Source: Pseudomonas sp. B21-040
Lineage (GTDB): Bacteria; Pseudomonadota; Gammaproteobacteria; Pseudomonadales; Pseudomonadaceae
DNA length: 64,000 nt
Reading direction: 5' to 3'
Assembly: GCF_024748695.1 (NCBI RefSeq)
Contig: NZ_CP087176.1
Span: 1,109,501-1,173,500 of the forward strand
Positions 19,835 through 28,703 of the stretch are shown here, piece after piece (the stretch's first letter is position 1; each line of letters starts with the position of its first letter). Both the position numbers and the translations under genes were made by a program. The notes below the pieces were generated by a model, which was not told the origin of the DNA, searched no databases, and saw nothing but the letters and a program-made list of their open reading frames with translations.

Positions 19835-21643
19835 TCAGGCGCAGACGGTGTCTGGCTGAATCAGCGCGAGCAGCGTCCACCCCGCCGAAGGTTTCAGCGA
19901 GCTGCCAGGCGTCACCACATGCACCCATCCGCTGGCATCGCGGATGAACAACAACGTTGCCCGATCCCCGTGCAGTTCCCGGTAGTCTTCCAAATCAAAT
20001 TCCTCTGTCAGATGCGTGCTGTAGAGCTCGGCGCCCTGGCTGAGCAGACTGGCCAGTTTGCCGTAGGTCATTCCCTCGCTGCCGAGCAAGCGCCCACGAT
20101 GCTTGCGGCTCGCCCGATGCTTGTCGGTGCGGCGGCTGTCCTGGCCGCTGGCTACGCCGAACATGCGCTGATGACCAAAGTCATGACGAAAGCGCATGGT
20201 CGCCACCGTGTTCAATTCGCCCGAAGGTGACAGGGTCAGCAAATGCCCCAGGCCAACCAGATCCAGATGAGCATCGGCATGCTGTGATGCCGGATTGCCG
20301 AAGTAGGTGGGCAGACCGTCCATTCGCGCCGCCCGAATGTTCTCCCAACTTGAATCCGTCAGCAGTACTCGACTGCCCAGTTGTTGCAAGGCTTTGCCCA
20401 CGGTTCGCGCCGGGCCGTTGGCGCCGACGATGAGGAAGCCGCTGGGCGCTGGTTCAGCGACTTTCAATAACCGGGCTAACGGTCGAGCCGTGGCACTTTG
20501 CAGTACCACCGTGCCGATGATCACAGCAAACGTCAGCGGCACCAGCAGCAAGGCACCTTCATGGCCGGCTTCATCCAGACGAATCGCGAAAATCGCCGAG
20601 ACCGCCGCCGCCACAATCCCTCTCGGTGCGATCCAGGCCAGCAGCGCGCGTTCACGCCAGCTCAGGCTTGAACCCGCCGTGGAAAGCATCACGTTCAATG
20701 GCCGGGCAATCAACTGAATGATCAGCAGCAGAATCAGCACCAGCGGCCCCAGTGCAATCAAGGCGTTCAAGTCCAGCCGCGCGGCCAGCAGAATGAATAG
20801 CCCGGAGATCAGCAGCACACTGAGGTTCTCCTTGAAGTGCAGGATGTCGCGCACATCCACGCCCTTCATGTTGGCCAGCCACATCCCCATCAACGTCACC
20901 GCCAGCAATCCGGATTCGTTCATGACTTCATTGGCCGCAATGAAAATCCCCAACACCGCCGCGAGCGCTGCCAGGTTGTGCAGGTATTCGGGCAGCCATT
21001 GGCGTCGGATGATCGTGCCGAGCACCCAGCCCCCGGCGATCCCGCATAAGCTGCCGCACACAATCACGCCACCGAAAGTCAGCAGGCTTTGGCTCCAGCC
21101 ATCACCCGAGGCGCGGGCGATGATAAAGCTGTAAACCACCACGGCGAGCAGGGCTCCGATTGGATCGATGACAATGCCTTCCCAGCGCAGGATGTTGGCA
21201 ATCGAGGCTTTCGGCCGCACGACGCGCAGCATTGGCACGATGACCGTGGGGCCGGTGACCAGCGTCAAGCTGCCGAACAGAATGGCGAGCAACCAGTCGA
21301 ACCCCAGTAGCCAATGGGTCGCGACGGCAATGACCACCCAGGTCGAGAGCGCGCCGATGGTGACCAGTCGATGCACCACGCTGCCAATCTCGCGCCATTC
21401 TGAAAGGTGCAGGGTCAGGCTGCCTTCAAACAGGATCAGTGCCACCGCCAGCGATACCAGCGGCATCAGCAATGGTCCGAACATTTCCAGCGGGTCGAGC
21501 AGACCCAGAACCGGCCCGACCAGAATCCCGGTCAACAATAGAAACAGAATCGCCGGTAACTTGAGGCGCCAGGCCAACCATTGGCAGCCCAACGCTGCCG
21601 CACCGATACCGCCAAAAACCAACAGAATCTGCTGTTCGCTCAT
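19835..21643 (-). CDS. CPA1-type cation/proton antiporter with TrkA-N-like cytosolic domain
   Basis: 602 residues. Residues 1-390 form a Na+/H+ exchanger domain with about 12 hydrophobic segments. The ion-binding helix carries EGIVIDPIGALLAVV in place of the more common ND pair. A Rossmann-type region (about 395-480, FLIVGANGPARTVGKALQQLGSRVLLTD) resembles TrkA-N, followed by a C-terminal regulatory part. Such proteins exchange Na+ or K+ for H+ under nucleotide control. The ion cannot be assigned. Convergent with rplS, and upstream it is divergent from xerD. Confidence 0.87.
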   Translation of the reverse strand: MSEQQILLVFGGIGAAALGCQWLAWRLKLPAILFLLLTGILVGPVLGLLDPLEMFGPLLMPLVSLAVALILFEGSLTLHLSEWREIGSVVHRLVTIGALSTWVVIAVATHWLLGFDWLLAILFGSLTLVTGPTVIVPMLRVVRPKASIANILRWEGIVIDPIGALLAVVVYSFIIARASGDGWSQSLLTFGGVIVCGSLCGIAGGWVLGTIIRRQWLPEYLHNLAALAAVLGIFIAANEVMNESGLLAVTLMGMWLANMKGVDVRDILHFKENLSVLLISGLFILLAARLDLNALIALGPLVLILLLIIQLIARPLNVMLSTAGSSLSWRERALLAWIAPRGIVAAAVSAIFAIRLDEAGHEGALLLVPLTFAVIIGTVVLQSATARPLARLLKVAEPAPSGFLIVGANGPARTVGKALQQLGSRVLLTDSSWENIRAARMDGLPTYFGNPASQHADAHLDLVGLGHLLTLSPSGELNTVATMRFRHDFGHQRMFGVASGQDSRRTDKHRASRKHRGRLLGSEGMTYGKLASLLSQGAELYSTHLTEEFDLEDYRELHGDRATLLFIRDASGWVHVVTPGSSLKPSAGWTLLALIQPDTVCA

Positions 21644-21749
21644 TGAAGCTCCTGTTCCTTGAAGTGGCGGGCTATGAAAGACTAGCGGCCATTTTTACAG
21701 TTCACCTTTTTTTCGCGCGCAGTCCCGAGACTGTGTGCCTAGAGCGCCC

Positions 21750-22646
21750 ATGCCTGCTATCGATCATCCGCTGATAGACCAGTTTCTCGACGCCCTGTGG
21801 CTGGAGAAAGGTCTTTCCGACAATACCCGCGATGCTTATCGCAGCGACCTGGCCCTGTTCAACGGTTGGCTGCAGGAGAAGGATCTGGAGCTGATCAACG
21901 CCGGTCGTGAGCTGATCCTCGATCATCTGGCCTGGCGCTTGGAGCAGAACTACAAACCCCGTTCCACTGCGCGATTTCTCTCGGGTGTGCGTGGCTTTTA
22001 TCGCTATCTGCTGCGGGAAAAGTTGATCGCTGTCGATCCGACCTTGCGCGTCGACATGCCTCAGTTGGGCAGGCCTTTGCCTAAATCCCTGTCGGAAGCC
22101 GACGTTGAAGCCTTGCTCAAGGCGCCGGACTTGAGCGAAGCGATCGGCCAGCGTGACCGCGCCATGCTCGAAGTGCTGTATGCCTGTGGCTTGCGGGTGA
22201 CCGAGTTGATCAGCCTGACCCTGGAGCAAGTCAACTTGCGTCAAGGCGTGTTGCGGGTGATGGGCAAGGGCAGCAAGGAACGATTGGTGCCGATGGGGGA
22301 GGAAGCGATTGTCTGGGTTGAGCGCTACATGCGCGATGCCCGTGGCGAACTGCTCGGCGGGCGCCCCAGTGATGTGCTGTTCCCGAGTCTGCGCGGCGAG
22401 CAAATGACCCGCCAGACCTTCTGGCACCGCATCAAGCACCAGGCCAAGGTCGCCGGGATCGGCAAGTCGCTGTCGCCGCACACGTTGCGCCATGCTTTCG
22501 CCACGCACCTGCTCAACCATGGTGCCGACTTGCGGGTGGTGCAAATGCTGCTCGGCCACAGCGATTTGTCCACCACCCAGATCTACACTCATGTAGCCCG
22601 GGCGCGCTTGCAAGACCTGCACGCCAAACATCACCCGCGTGGCTAA
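21750..22646 (+). CDS. xerD: Tyrosine recombinase XerD
   Basis: 298-residue site-specific recombinase that acts with XerC at dif to resolve chromosome dimers. The SAM-like core-binding domain occupies about 1-90. The catalytic domain shows the Arg in YACGLRVTELISL, the Lys in GKGSKERLVPM, HTLRHAFATHLL, the His in LLGHSDLSTTQIYTHV, and the Tyr nucleophile. I chose ATG 21750 (MPAIDHPLID) over an in-frame GTG at 21735. xerD beside dsbC and hom is the conserved Pseudomonas order, so this is the housekeeping enzyme and not a phage integrase. Confidence 0.95.
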   Translation: MPAIDHPLIDQFLDALWLEKGLSDNTRDAYRSDLALFNGWLQEKDLELINAGRELILDHLAWRLEQNYKPRSTARFLSGVRGFYRYLLREKLIAVDPTLRVDMPQLGRPLPKSLSEADVEALLKAPDLSEAIGQRDRAMLEVLYACGLRVTELISLTLEQVNLRQGVLRVMGKGSKERLVPMGEEAIVWVERYMRDARGELLGGRPSDVLFPSLRGEQMTRQTFWHRIKHQAKVAGIGKSLSPHTLRHAFATHLLNHGADLRVVQMLLGHSDLSTTQIYTHVARARLQDLHAKHHPRG

Positions 22647-22656
22647 AACAGGACCG

Positions 22657-22790
22657 TGTAGCAGCTGGCGAAGCCTGCGTTCGACTGCGCAGCAGCCGTA
22701 AACCCTGAGCCCGCGGTTTAACTGATACACCTCAGTGTCTGATTTAACGACTGCTGCGCAGTCGAACGCAGGCTTCGCCAGCTGCTACAT
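22657..22790. repeat. Long palindromic intergenic repeat, family A copy 3
   Basis: Arms TGTAGCAGCTGGCGAAGCCT and complement ending CGCCAGCTGCTACA. They match almost perfectly over about 45 bases. The arm centre reads GCGTTCGACTG, where copy 2 has GCGTCCGGCTG, and the opposite arm has changed to match. It lies between xerD and dsbC in a gap of about 305 bases. The rest is the dsbC leader. Confidence 0.9.
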
Positions 22791-22951
22791 AAAAGCGTCG
22801 TGCACGGTGAGTGAGATGACTTACGACAGGCGCATTCGGCCACACGGACCTTATGTGGTAGGCTTTGCCGGTTTGCACGATGGGCGTTTATGACCCGGTG
22901 TTTCGGCACGGGCGTTCTGATCGTCCCATTTGTCCGCCTTCAGGAGTTCTC

Positions 22952-23683
22952 ATGCGTCTGACCCAGATTTTCGCCGCCGCCGCCATTGCGTTGGTCAGCA
23001 CCTTTGCCGTCGCCGATGACGCGGCCGACAAAGCCATTCGTAAAAGCCTGGAAAACCTCCAGCTCGACGTGCCCGTCGAAACCATTACGGCCAGCCCGTT
23101 GCCAGGGATGTACGAAGTCAAACTCAAGGGCAGCCGTGTGCTGTATGCCAGCGCCGACGGCCAGTATGTCGTTCAGGGCTACCTGTTCCAGCTCAAGGAT
23201 GGCAAACCGGTCAACCTGACCGAGAAGACCGAGCGCCTGGGTATTTCCAAACTGGTCAACGACATTCCTGTGGCTGAAACCGTGGTCTACCCGGCCATCG
23301 GCGAAACCAAGTCGCACATCACCGTATTTACCGACACCACCTGCCCGTACTGCCACAAGCTGCACGCCGAAGTGCCTGAGCTGAACAAGCGCGGCATTGA
23401 AGTGCGCTACGTTGCGTTCCCGCGCCAGGGCCTGGGTTCGCCGGGTGACGAACAGCTGCAAGCGGTCTGGTGCTCCAAGGACAAGAAAGCGGCCATGGAC
23501 AAAATGGTCGATGGCAAGGAAATCAAGGCCGCCAAGTGCGATAACCCGGTTTCCAAGCAGTTCGCCCTCGGTCAGTCGATCGGCGTGAACGGTACACCGG
23601 CCATCGTTTTGGCCGACGGTCAGGTCATTCCGGGCTACCAGCCGGCGCCACAAGTCGCCAAACTGGCACTGGGCGCGAAGTAA
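22952..23683 (+). CDS. dsbC: Thiol:disulfide isomerase DsbC
   Basis: 243 residues: signal peptide MRLTQIFAAAAIALVSTFAVA, an N-terminal dimerisation domain, and a thioredoxin fold with the active-site pair C131-P-Y-C134 in TTCPYCHKLH. The cis-Pro region is NGTPAIVLADG. DsbC reshuffles wrong disulfides in the periplasm. The start is ATG 22952 with CAGGAG upstream. A longer in-frame extension to 22865 lacks a signal peptide and a ribosome site. Confidence 0.95.
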   Translation: MRLTQIFAAAAIALVSTFAVADDAADKAIRKSLENLQLDVPVETITASPLPGMYEVKLKGSRVLYASADGQYVVQGYLFQLKDGKPVNLTEKTERLGISKLVNDIPVAETVVYPAIGETKSHITVFTDTTCPYCHKLHAEVPELNKRGIEVRYVAFPRQGLGSPGDEQLQAVWCSKDKKAAMDKMVDGKEIKAAKCDNPVSKQFALGQSIGVNGTPAIVLADGQVIPGYQPAPQVAKLALGAK

Positions 23684-23752
23684 ATTCGCATCGTCACGGT
23701 CAGCCATTGACGATCATGGTCCGGCAGCCACATCGCCGGGCCATTAATAGAG

Positions 23753-23803
23753 AACCGCGAGCACGCGGTTGTTTTCACGGCCGACCTTGCGTCGGCCGTT
23801 TTA
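23753..23803 (+). promoter_or_regulatory. Tandem hairpins in the hom leader, possible attenuator
   Basis: Hairpin 1: AACCGCG / CGCGGTT (23753-23770) followed by GTTTTC. Hairpin 2: ACGGCCGAC / GTCGGCCGT (23777-23799), loop CTTGC, followed by TTTTA. Each is a stem with a short T tract. Hairpin 2 ends right before the hom ribosome site GGGGAG. They could end dsbC transcription, control hom, or do both. Confidence 0.55.
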
Positions 23804-23816
23804 TGGGGAGTTCACA

Positions 23817-25121
23817 GTGAAACCGGTCAAAGTAGGCATCTGTGGGTTAGGAACCGTCGGTGGCGGTACCTTCAACGTACTTCAGCGCAACGCCGAGGAA
23901 ATTGCTCGTCGTGCCGGGCGTGGAATCGAAGTGGCACAAATTGCCATGCGCACGCCAAAGCCTCAGTTCCAGACGACCGGTATTGCGATTACCAACGATG
24001 TCTTCGAAGTGGCCACGAACCCTGAGATCGACATCGTTATAGAGCTGATGGGCGGCTATACCGTTGCCCGCGAGCTGGTACTCAAGGCCATCGAGAATGG
24101 CAAGCATGTGGTCACCGCGAACAAGGCATTGATTGCCGTTCACGGTAATGAAATTTTTGCCAAGGCACGTGAGAAAGGCGTGATCGTGGCGTTCGAAGCG
24201 GCGGTGGCCGGTGGCATTCCGGTGATCAAGGCGATCCGTGAAGGCCTGTCCGCCAACCGTATCAACTGGGTCGCCGGGATCATCAATGGCACCGGCAACT
24301 TCATCCTCACCGAAATGCGCGAGAAGGGTCGCACCTTCGAAGACGTGCTGGCCGAGGCGCAAGCCCTGGGTTACGCCGAAGCTGACCCGACGTTCGACGT
24401 TGAAGGCATCGACGCAGCCCACAAGCTGACGATCCTGGCGTCCATCGCGTTCGGTATCCCGCTGCAGTTCGACAAGGCTTACACCGAAGGCATCACCAAG
24501 CTGACCACTGCTGACGTGAACTATGCCGAAGCGCTGGGCTACCGCATCAAGCACCTGGGCGTTGCACGCAGCACCGCCAGCGGTATCGAACTGCGCGTAC
24601 ACCCGACGCTGATCCCGGCTGATCGCCTGATCGCCAACGTCAACGGCGTGATGAACGCGGTCATGGTCAACGGCGACGCTGCCGGTTCGACCTTGTTCTA
24701 CGGTGCTGGCGCCGGCATGGAGCCAACGGCTTCGTCCGTGATCGCTGATCTGGTGGACGTGGTTCGCGCCATGACGTCCGACCCGGAAAACCGTGTGCCG
24801 CACCTGGCCTTCCAGCCGGACTCGCTGTCGGCTCACCCAATCCTGCCGATCGAAGCCTGCGAAAGCGCCTACTACCTGCGCATTCAGGCCAAGGACCATC
24901 CGGGCGTGTTGGCCCAGGTGGCGAGCATCCTGTCGGAGCGCGGCATCAACATCGAGTCGATCATGCAGAAGGAAGCCGAGGAACACGACGGCCTGGTGCC
25001 GATGATCCTGCTGACCCATCGCGTGCTGGAGCAGCACATCAACGATGCGATCGCCGCTCTCGAAGCCCTGGCGGGCGTCGTCGGTCCGGTTGTACGGATC
25101 CGCGTCGAGCACCTGAACTAA
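23817..25121 (+). CDS. hom: Homoserine dehydrogenase
   Basis: 434 residues. It reduces aspartate semialdehyde to homoserine on the way to threonine and methionine. The NAD(P) fold opens with VKVGICGLGTVGGGTFNVL. The catalytic region has the FEAAVAGGIPVIKAIREGL, NGTGNFILTEM and EADPTFDVEGIDAAHKL segments. A C-terminal ACT domain (about 350-430) is expected to bind threonine for feedback control. The GTG start at 23817 has GGGGAG seven bases upstream. thrC follows after a hairpin-containing gap of 66 bases. Confidence 0.96.
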   Translation: MKPVKVGICGLGTVGGGTFNVLQRNAEEIARRAGRGIEVAQIAMRTPKPQFQTTGIAITNDVFEVATNPEIDIVIELMGGYTVARELVLKAIENGKHVVTANKALIAVHGNEIFAKAREKGVIVAFEAAVAGGIPVIKAIREGLSANRINWVAGIINGTGNFILTEMREKGRTFEDVLAEAQALGYAEADPTFDVEGIDAAHKLTILASIAFGIPLQFDKAYTEGITKLTTADVNYAEALGYRIKHLGVARSTASGIELRVHPTLIPADRLIANVNGVMNAVMVNGDAAGSTLFYGAGAGMEPTASSVIADLVDVVRAMTSDPENRVPHLAFQPDSLSAHPILPIEACESAYYLRIQAKDHPGVLAQVASILSERGINIESIMQKEAEEHDGLVPMILLTHRVLEQHINDAIAALEALAGVVGPVVRIRVEHLN

Positions 25122-25135
25122 GCCGATATCGTTGA

Positions 25136-25157
25136 CCGGGCCCGCTTGCGGGCCCGG
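25136..25157 (+). promoter_or_regulatory. hom-thrC intercistronic hairpin
   Basis: Stem CCGGGCCCG / CGGGCCCGG with a four-base CTTG loop. There is no T tract, so it is not a terminator. It may modulate thrC expression or mRNA decay. Confidence 0.55.
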
Positions 25158-25187
25158 CACTACGAACACTGTCCATTGGAGTCAGTC

Positions 25188-26597
25188 ATGCGTTACATCA
25201 GTACCCGCGGCCAGGCACCGGCCCTGAATTTCGAAGACGTCCTGCTGGCAGGTCTTGCCACCGACGGCGGTCTGTACGTCCCGGAAAACCTGCCACGTTT
25301 CACCCAGGAAGAAATTGCCTCCTGGGCCGGCCTGCCGTATCACGAGCTGGCTTTCCGCGTCATGCGCCCGTTTGTTACCGGCAGCATTCCCGACGCCGAT
25401 TTCAAAAAGATCCTTGAAGAAACCTACGGTGTGTTCTCGCACAACGCCGTGGCACCGTTGCGTCAGCTGAACGGCAATGAATGGGTGTTGGAACTGTTCC
25501 ACGGCCCGACCCTGGCCTTCAAGGATTTCGCCCTGCAACTGCTCGGTCGTTTGCTCGACTACGTGCTGGAAAAGCGCGGTGAGCGCGTGGTGATTGTCGG
25601 CGCTACTTCCGGCGACACCGGTTCGGCCGCCATCGAAGGCTGCAAGCACTGCGAAAACGTCGACATCTTCATCCTGCACCCGCATAACCGCGTGTCGGAA
25701 GTGCAGCGTCGCCAGATGACCACGATCTTCGGCGAGAACATCCACAACATCGCCATCGAAGGCAACTTCGATGACTGCCAGGAAATGGTCAAGGCCAGCT
25801 TCGCCGACCAGAGCTTCCTCAAAGGCACGCGTCTGGTGGCGGTGAACTCGATCAACTGGGCGCGGATCATGGCCCAGATCGTTTACTACTTCCACGCAGC
25901 GCTGCAGCTGGGTGGCCCGGCGCGTTCGGTATCGTTCTCGGTGCCGACCGGCAACTTCGGCGACATCTTCGCCGGTTACCTGGCGCGCAACATGGGCCTG
26001 CCGATCAACCAGTTGATCGTCGCTACCAACCGCAACGACATCCTGCACCGCTTCATGAGCGGTAATCAGTACGTCAAGGAAACCCTGCACGCCACGCTGT
26101 CACCGTCGATGGACATCATGGTGTCGTCGAACTTCGAACGCCTGCTGTTTGACCTGCACGGTCGTAACGGTGCAGCCATTGCCGGCCTGATGGACAGCTT
26201 CAAACAGGGTGGCGGTTTCAGCGTTGAAGAGGAGCGCTGGACCGAAGCCCGCAAGCTGTTTGATTCGCTGGCTGTGGATGATGCACAAACCTGCGAAACC
26301 ATCGCCGAAGTGTACGAGCAGACCGGCGAATTGCTGGACCCGCACACGGCCATCGGCGTGAAAGCTGCGCGCGAGTGCCGTCGTAGCCTGGATATTCCAA
26401 TGGTGATTCTGGGGACGGCCCATCCGGTCAAATTCCCGGACGCGGTGGAGAAGGCTGGCGTAGGAAAAGCGCTTGAGCTCCCTGCACATCTTTCTGATTT
26501 GTTTGAGCGAGATGAGCGTTGCACCGTGTTGCCGAACGACCTGAAAGCTGTACAGGCCTTTGTCAGTCAGCATGGCAACCGTGGTAAACCCTTGTAA
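25188..26597 (+). CDS. thrC: Threonine synthase
   Basis: 469-residue PLP enzyme that converts O-phosphohomoserine to threonine. The N-terminus MRYISTRGQAPALNFEDVLL is typical of the longer, ThrC class 2 form. The PLP lysine is K112 in FHGPTLAFKDFALQ. GATSGDTGSAAIEGC is the phosphate-binding loop, and NSINWARIMAQIVYYF follows. ATG 25188 was chosen because it gives the conserved start. The upstream frame to 25146 is leader. Expressed with hom. Confidence 0.96.
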   Translation: MRYISTRGQAPALNFEDVLLAGLATDGGLYVPENLPRFTQEEIASWAGLPYHELAFRVMRPFVTGSIPDADFKKILEETYGVFSHNAVAPLRQLNGNEWVLELFHGPTLAFKDFALQLLGRLLDYVLEKRGERVVIVGATSGDTGSAAIEGCKHCENVDIFILHPHNRVSEVQRRQMTTIFGENIHNIAIEGNFDDCQEMVKASFADQSFLKGTRLVAVNSINWARIMAQIVYYFHAALQLGGPARSVSFSVPTGNFGDIFAGYLARNMGLPINQLIVATNRNDILHRFMSGNQYVKETLHATLSPSMDIMVSSNFERLLFDLHGRNGAAIAGLMDSFKQGGGFSVEEERWTEARKLFDSLAVDDAQTCETIAEVYEQTGELLDPHTAIGVKAARECRRSLDIPMVILGTAHPVKFPDAVEKAGVGKALELPAHLSDLFERDERCTVLPNDLKAVQAFVSQHGNRGKPL

Positions 26598-26620
26598 GCG
26601 CTAAAAGCTGTCACATTTTG

Positions 26621-26648
26621 AAGCCCGTCTCCTGACGGGCTTTCTCGT
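26621..26648 (+). terminator. Probable terminator after thrC
   Basis: Stem AAGCCCGT / ACGGGCTT with loop CTCCTG, followed by the pyrimidine-rich TCTCGTTT. The T tract is interrupted, so it is weaker than others here. Confidence 0.65.
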
Positions 26649-26730
26649 TTCTGCATGCCACACTTGTCCCACTTCGTTAATGAAGAGCCGCCTATGACGG
26701 ACAGACGAGTTGAACAGCAAGGAAGTGGTG

Positions 26731-28083
26731 ATGCAGTTTTTCAAAGGATTAAAACCAGCCGTGTGCTGGATGTTTTTACTCATTGCCCTGGGTTTTGCTC
26801 AAGGGGCAACAGCAGCGCAATTGGCAGTGCCGCAGTCCGCGGAGCCTGCCGTCAGAGCGATGATCGAGCTCGATGCCCAAGAACGTGAATGGATTGCTGC
26901 ACACCCTCGGGTGATTGTCGCGTCGGCGCAGTACCCGCTGTATCTGTTCAAGGATGAGCTCGGTCAATGGAGCGGCTTGAACAACGATTTGCTCAACCGC
27001 ATCAGCGCCATGACAGGCTTGCAATTTGTTCACGAAGAGACGTTTTCCACTGATCAGTTGATGGGGCGTCTGGAAAGTGGAGCCGCGGACATGACCACGA
27101 CGCTGGCAATGAATGACGAGCGCAAGACGTTTATGGATTTCAGTCACTCGTTCGGGGGCGCTGGCTGGGTGCTGATCGGGCGCGCGGGGATGCCTGTCGT
27201 TGAGTCTCTGGATCAAATGGCAAAACGGGTGCTGGTGCTACCGGCCAGGCATGCGCTGGAGGCGACGATTCGTCGTGACCATCCGGCGATCGTGTTGCGC
27301 TCGGTGAAAACCTATGCCGAAGGCCGGGCGCTGGTCGAGAGCGGTGAAGCGTATGCCACCATCGAAAACGAAATCGGAGCGCATCTCTATCCCGCGGGAC
27401 AGCTTAAGGTGTGGCATACCCTGGAGGGAAAGTGGGACCCCGATTACCTGGCGGTCCGCAAAGGCCAGGCGCAATTGTTGAGTATCCTCAACAAAGCGCT
27501 CGAAGCTTTTCCGCCTGCCGAGTTGCGCGCCATTCGCTTGAAATGGCTCGACGGTATCAGCCCGGTGCACGCGCCCACTGTATGGCAGCGGCTAAGCCAG
27601 TGGGGTTGCTGGGGAGTGGTCTTCGTCAGTCTGTTTGGCTTGCTGTCGTTGCTGTGGAGTCGTCGCTTCACGGTGTTGATCAAGAAACGGCTGGAAGTGG
27701 AGAAAAGCCTCGGCGACCAGCTCGCCTTTCAGCACGCCTTGATGGATGCCATGCCCGATCCGATGTTTGTGCGTGATCTGGAAGGGCGTTTGATCATGTG
27801 CAACAAAAGTTACGAGGAGAGCCTGGCGACCCGTTTCGAGCAGATTCAGGGCCGACAGTTGATTGAACTGGATGTCTTGCCCAAAGCGACTGCTGAACGT
27901 TTGCATGCCGAGTTCATCAGCCAATTGAGTACGCGCAAGGCGCGGTTCAGCGAGCGTCAATTGCAGTTCAAGAACGGTATCAGGGATATCTACCAGTGGA
28001 CGGTGCCGTTCTATAGCGCCGATGGCCAATTGCGTGGTTTGTTGGGCGGCTGGACGGACAGGGGGCGGAGCCGCGACGGGTGA
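26731..28083 (+). CDS. BvgS-like periplasmic-sensor/PAS protein lacking a kinase module
   Basis: 450 residues: signal peptide MQFFKGLKPAVCWMFLLIALGFAQGATA, a periplasmic binding-protein domain (SBP_bac_3, about 45-285), one membrane helix (about 298-317), and a PAS domain (about 335-440) beginning FQHALMDAMPDPMFVRDLEG. In BvgS/EvgS-type unorthodox sensors this is followed by histidine kinase, receiver and Hpt domains. Here the protein stops after LLGGWTD plus seven residues (RGRSRDG). No kinase motifs appear in any frame of the next 150 bases. It is either a truncated gene or a kinase-less sensor. ATG 26731 has AGGAA seven bases upstream. Confidence 0.8.
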   Translation: MQFFKGLKPAVCWMFLLIALGFAQGATAAQLAVPQSAEPAVRAMIELDAQEREWIAAHPRVIVASAQYPLYLFKDELGQWSGLNNDLLNRISAMTGLQFVHEETFSTDQLMGRLESGAADMTTTLAMNDERKTFMDFSHSFGGAGWVLIGRAGMPVVESLDQMAKRVLVLPARHALEATIRRDHPAIVLRSVKTYAEGRALVESGEAYATIENEIGAHLYPAGQLKVWHTLEGKWDPDYLAVRKGQAQLLSILNKALEAFPPAELRAIRLKWLDGISPVHAPTVWQRLSQWGCWGVVFVSLFGLLSLLWSRRFTVLIKKRLEVEKSLGDQLAFQHALMDAMPDPMFVRDLEGRLIMCNKSYEESLATRFEQIQGRQLIELDVLPKATAERLHAEFISQLSTRKARFSERQLQFKNGIRDIYQWTVPFYSADGQLRGLLGGWTDRGRSRDG

Positions 28084-28245
28084 TGCGCTTGTTTTTTCCC
28101 TGTCATCTTTGCCGTGCATGCTCTAACAACCAGAGGCGCCGACGCGCGTGTACCTGGAATCCAGAACTTTCTACTCGGGCCAGTGGTCACTAATGGTGAG
28201 CACGCCCCAGGCACTTTGTTTTCGGACTATTGAGTGGTGATCGAG

Positions 28246-28533
28246 ATGGAAAGTATCAGTCTGTTGCTCGGTGAAGCGCTGAGCCCGTATCAGGTCACGC
28301 TGTCCCCGTCGGGTGCCCATGGCGAATGCCTGGTAACACTGAAAAATGCGATTGGCGTCATTGTCGTCGAACGGGCCTTCAATCAGGCTCAGTTGACCGA
28401 CAAACGTCTGCTGACCGACGTCGTCGACGGCTTGCACCGCGACGTGCTCATTGCCGAAGGACGGCTGGAGCCTTGCGTTATCGCGGCATTGCGCAATGCC
28501 GCTCAGGACAAAATGCTGGCTAGCCGAAATTGA
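28246..28533 (+). CDS. DUF3509 family protein
   Basis: 95 residues beginning MESISLLLGEALSPYQVTLS, matching the Pseudomonas-restricted DUF3509 family, with LTDKRLLTDVVDGLHRDV conserved. Function unknown. GTG 28234 would add four residues. ATG 28246 fits the family. It is followed by about 120 bases of apparent 3' untranslated region and a strong terminator. Confidence 0.8.
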   Translation: MESISLLLGEALSPYQVTLSPSGAHGECLVTLKNAIGVIVVERAFNQAQLTDKRLLTDVVDGLHRDVLIAEGRLEPCVIAALRNAAQDKMLASRN

Positions 28534-28652
28534 AGTGACATCTGTGGGAACCTTCCTGCGCACAGATCAGTCAGACCCTACAGCAGCAGGATCAAGCATT
28601 GTGCTCCGGTGCTTGTCGCTTGCTGTTACGGGTCTTTATGTAGGCCACGTTT

Positions 28653-28691
28653 AACCCCGAGTTGTCTCCCCACTGCTCGGGGTTTCTTTTT
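28653..28691 (+). terminator. Terminator after DUF3509 gene
   Basis: Stem AACCCCGAG (28653-28661) / CTCGGGGTT (28676-28684) with a 14-base loop, then TCTTTTT. Confidence 0.85.
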
Positions 28692-28703
28692 GCCTGCGAT
28701 TTG

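Noticed and set aside
21750..22646. XerD as a prophage integrase marking an island
   Set aside because: Sequence and neighbours (dsbC, hom) identify the housekeeping dif recombinase.
23715..23816. Possible threonine leader peptide upstream of hom
   Set aside because: The short frame contains no run of Thr or Ile codons, so classical attenuation by a leader peptide is not supported. Only the hairpins are kept.
23847..25169. 440-codon antisense frame over hom, and the 500-codon one over lysS (60792-62294)
   Set aside because: Same codon-bias shadow effect. No ribosome site, no recognisable protein, and the sense genes are complete.
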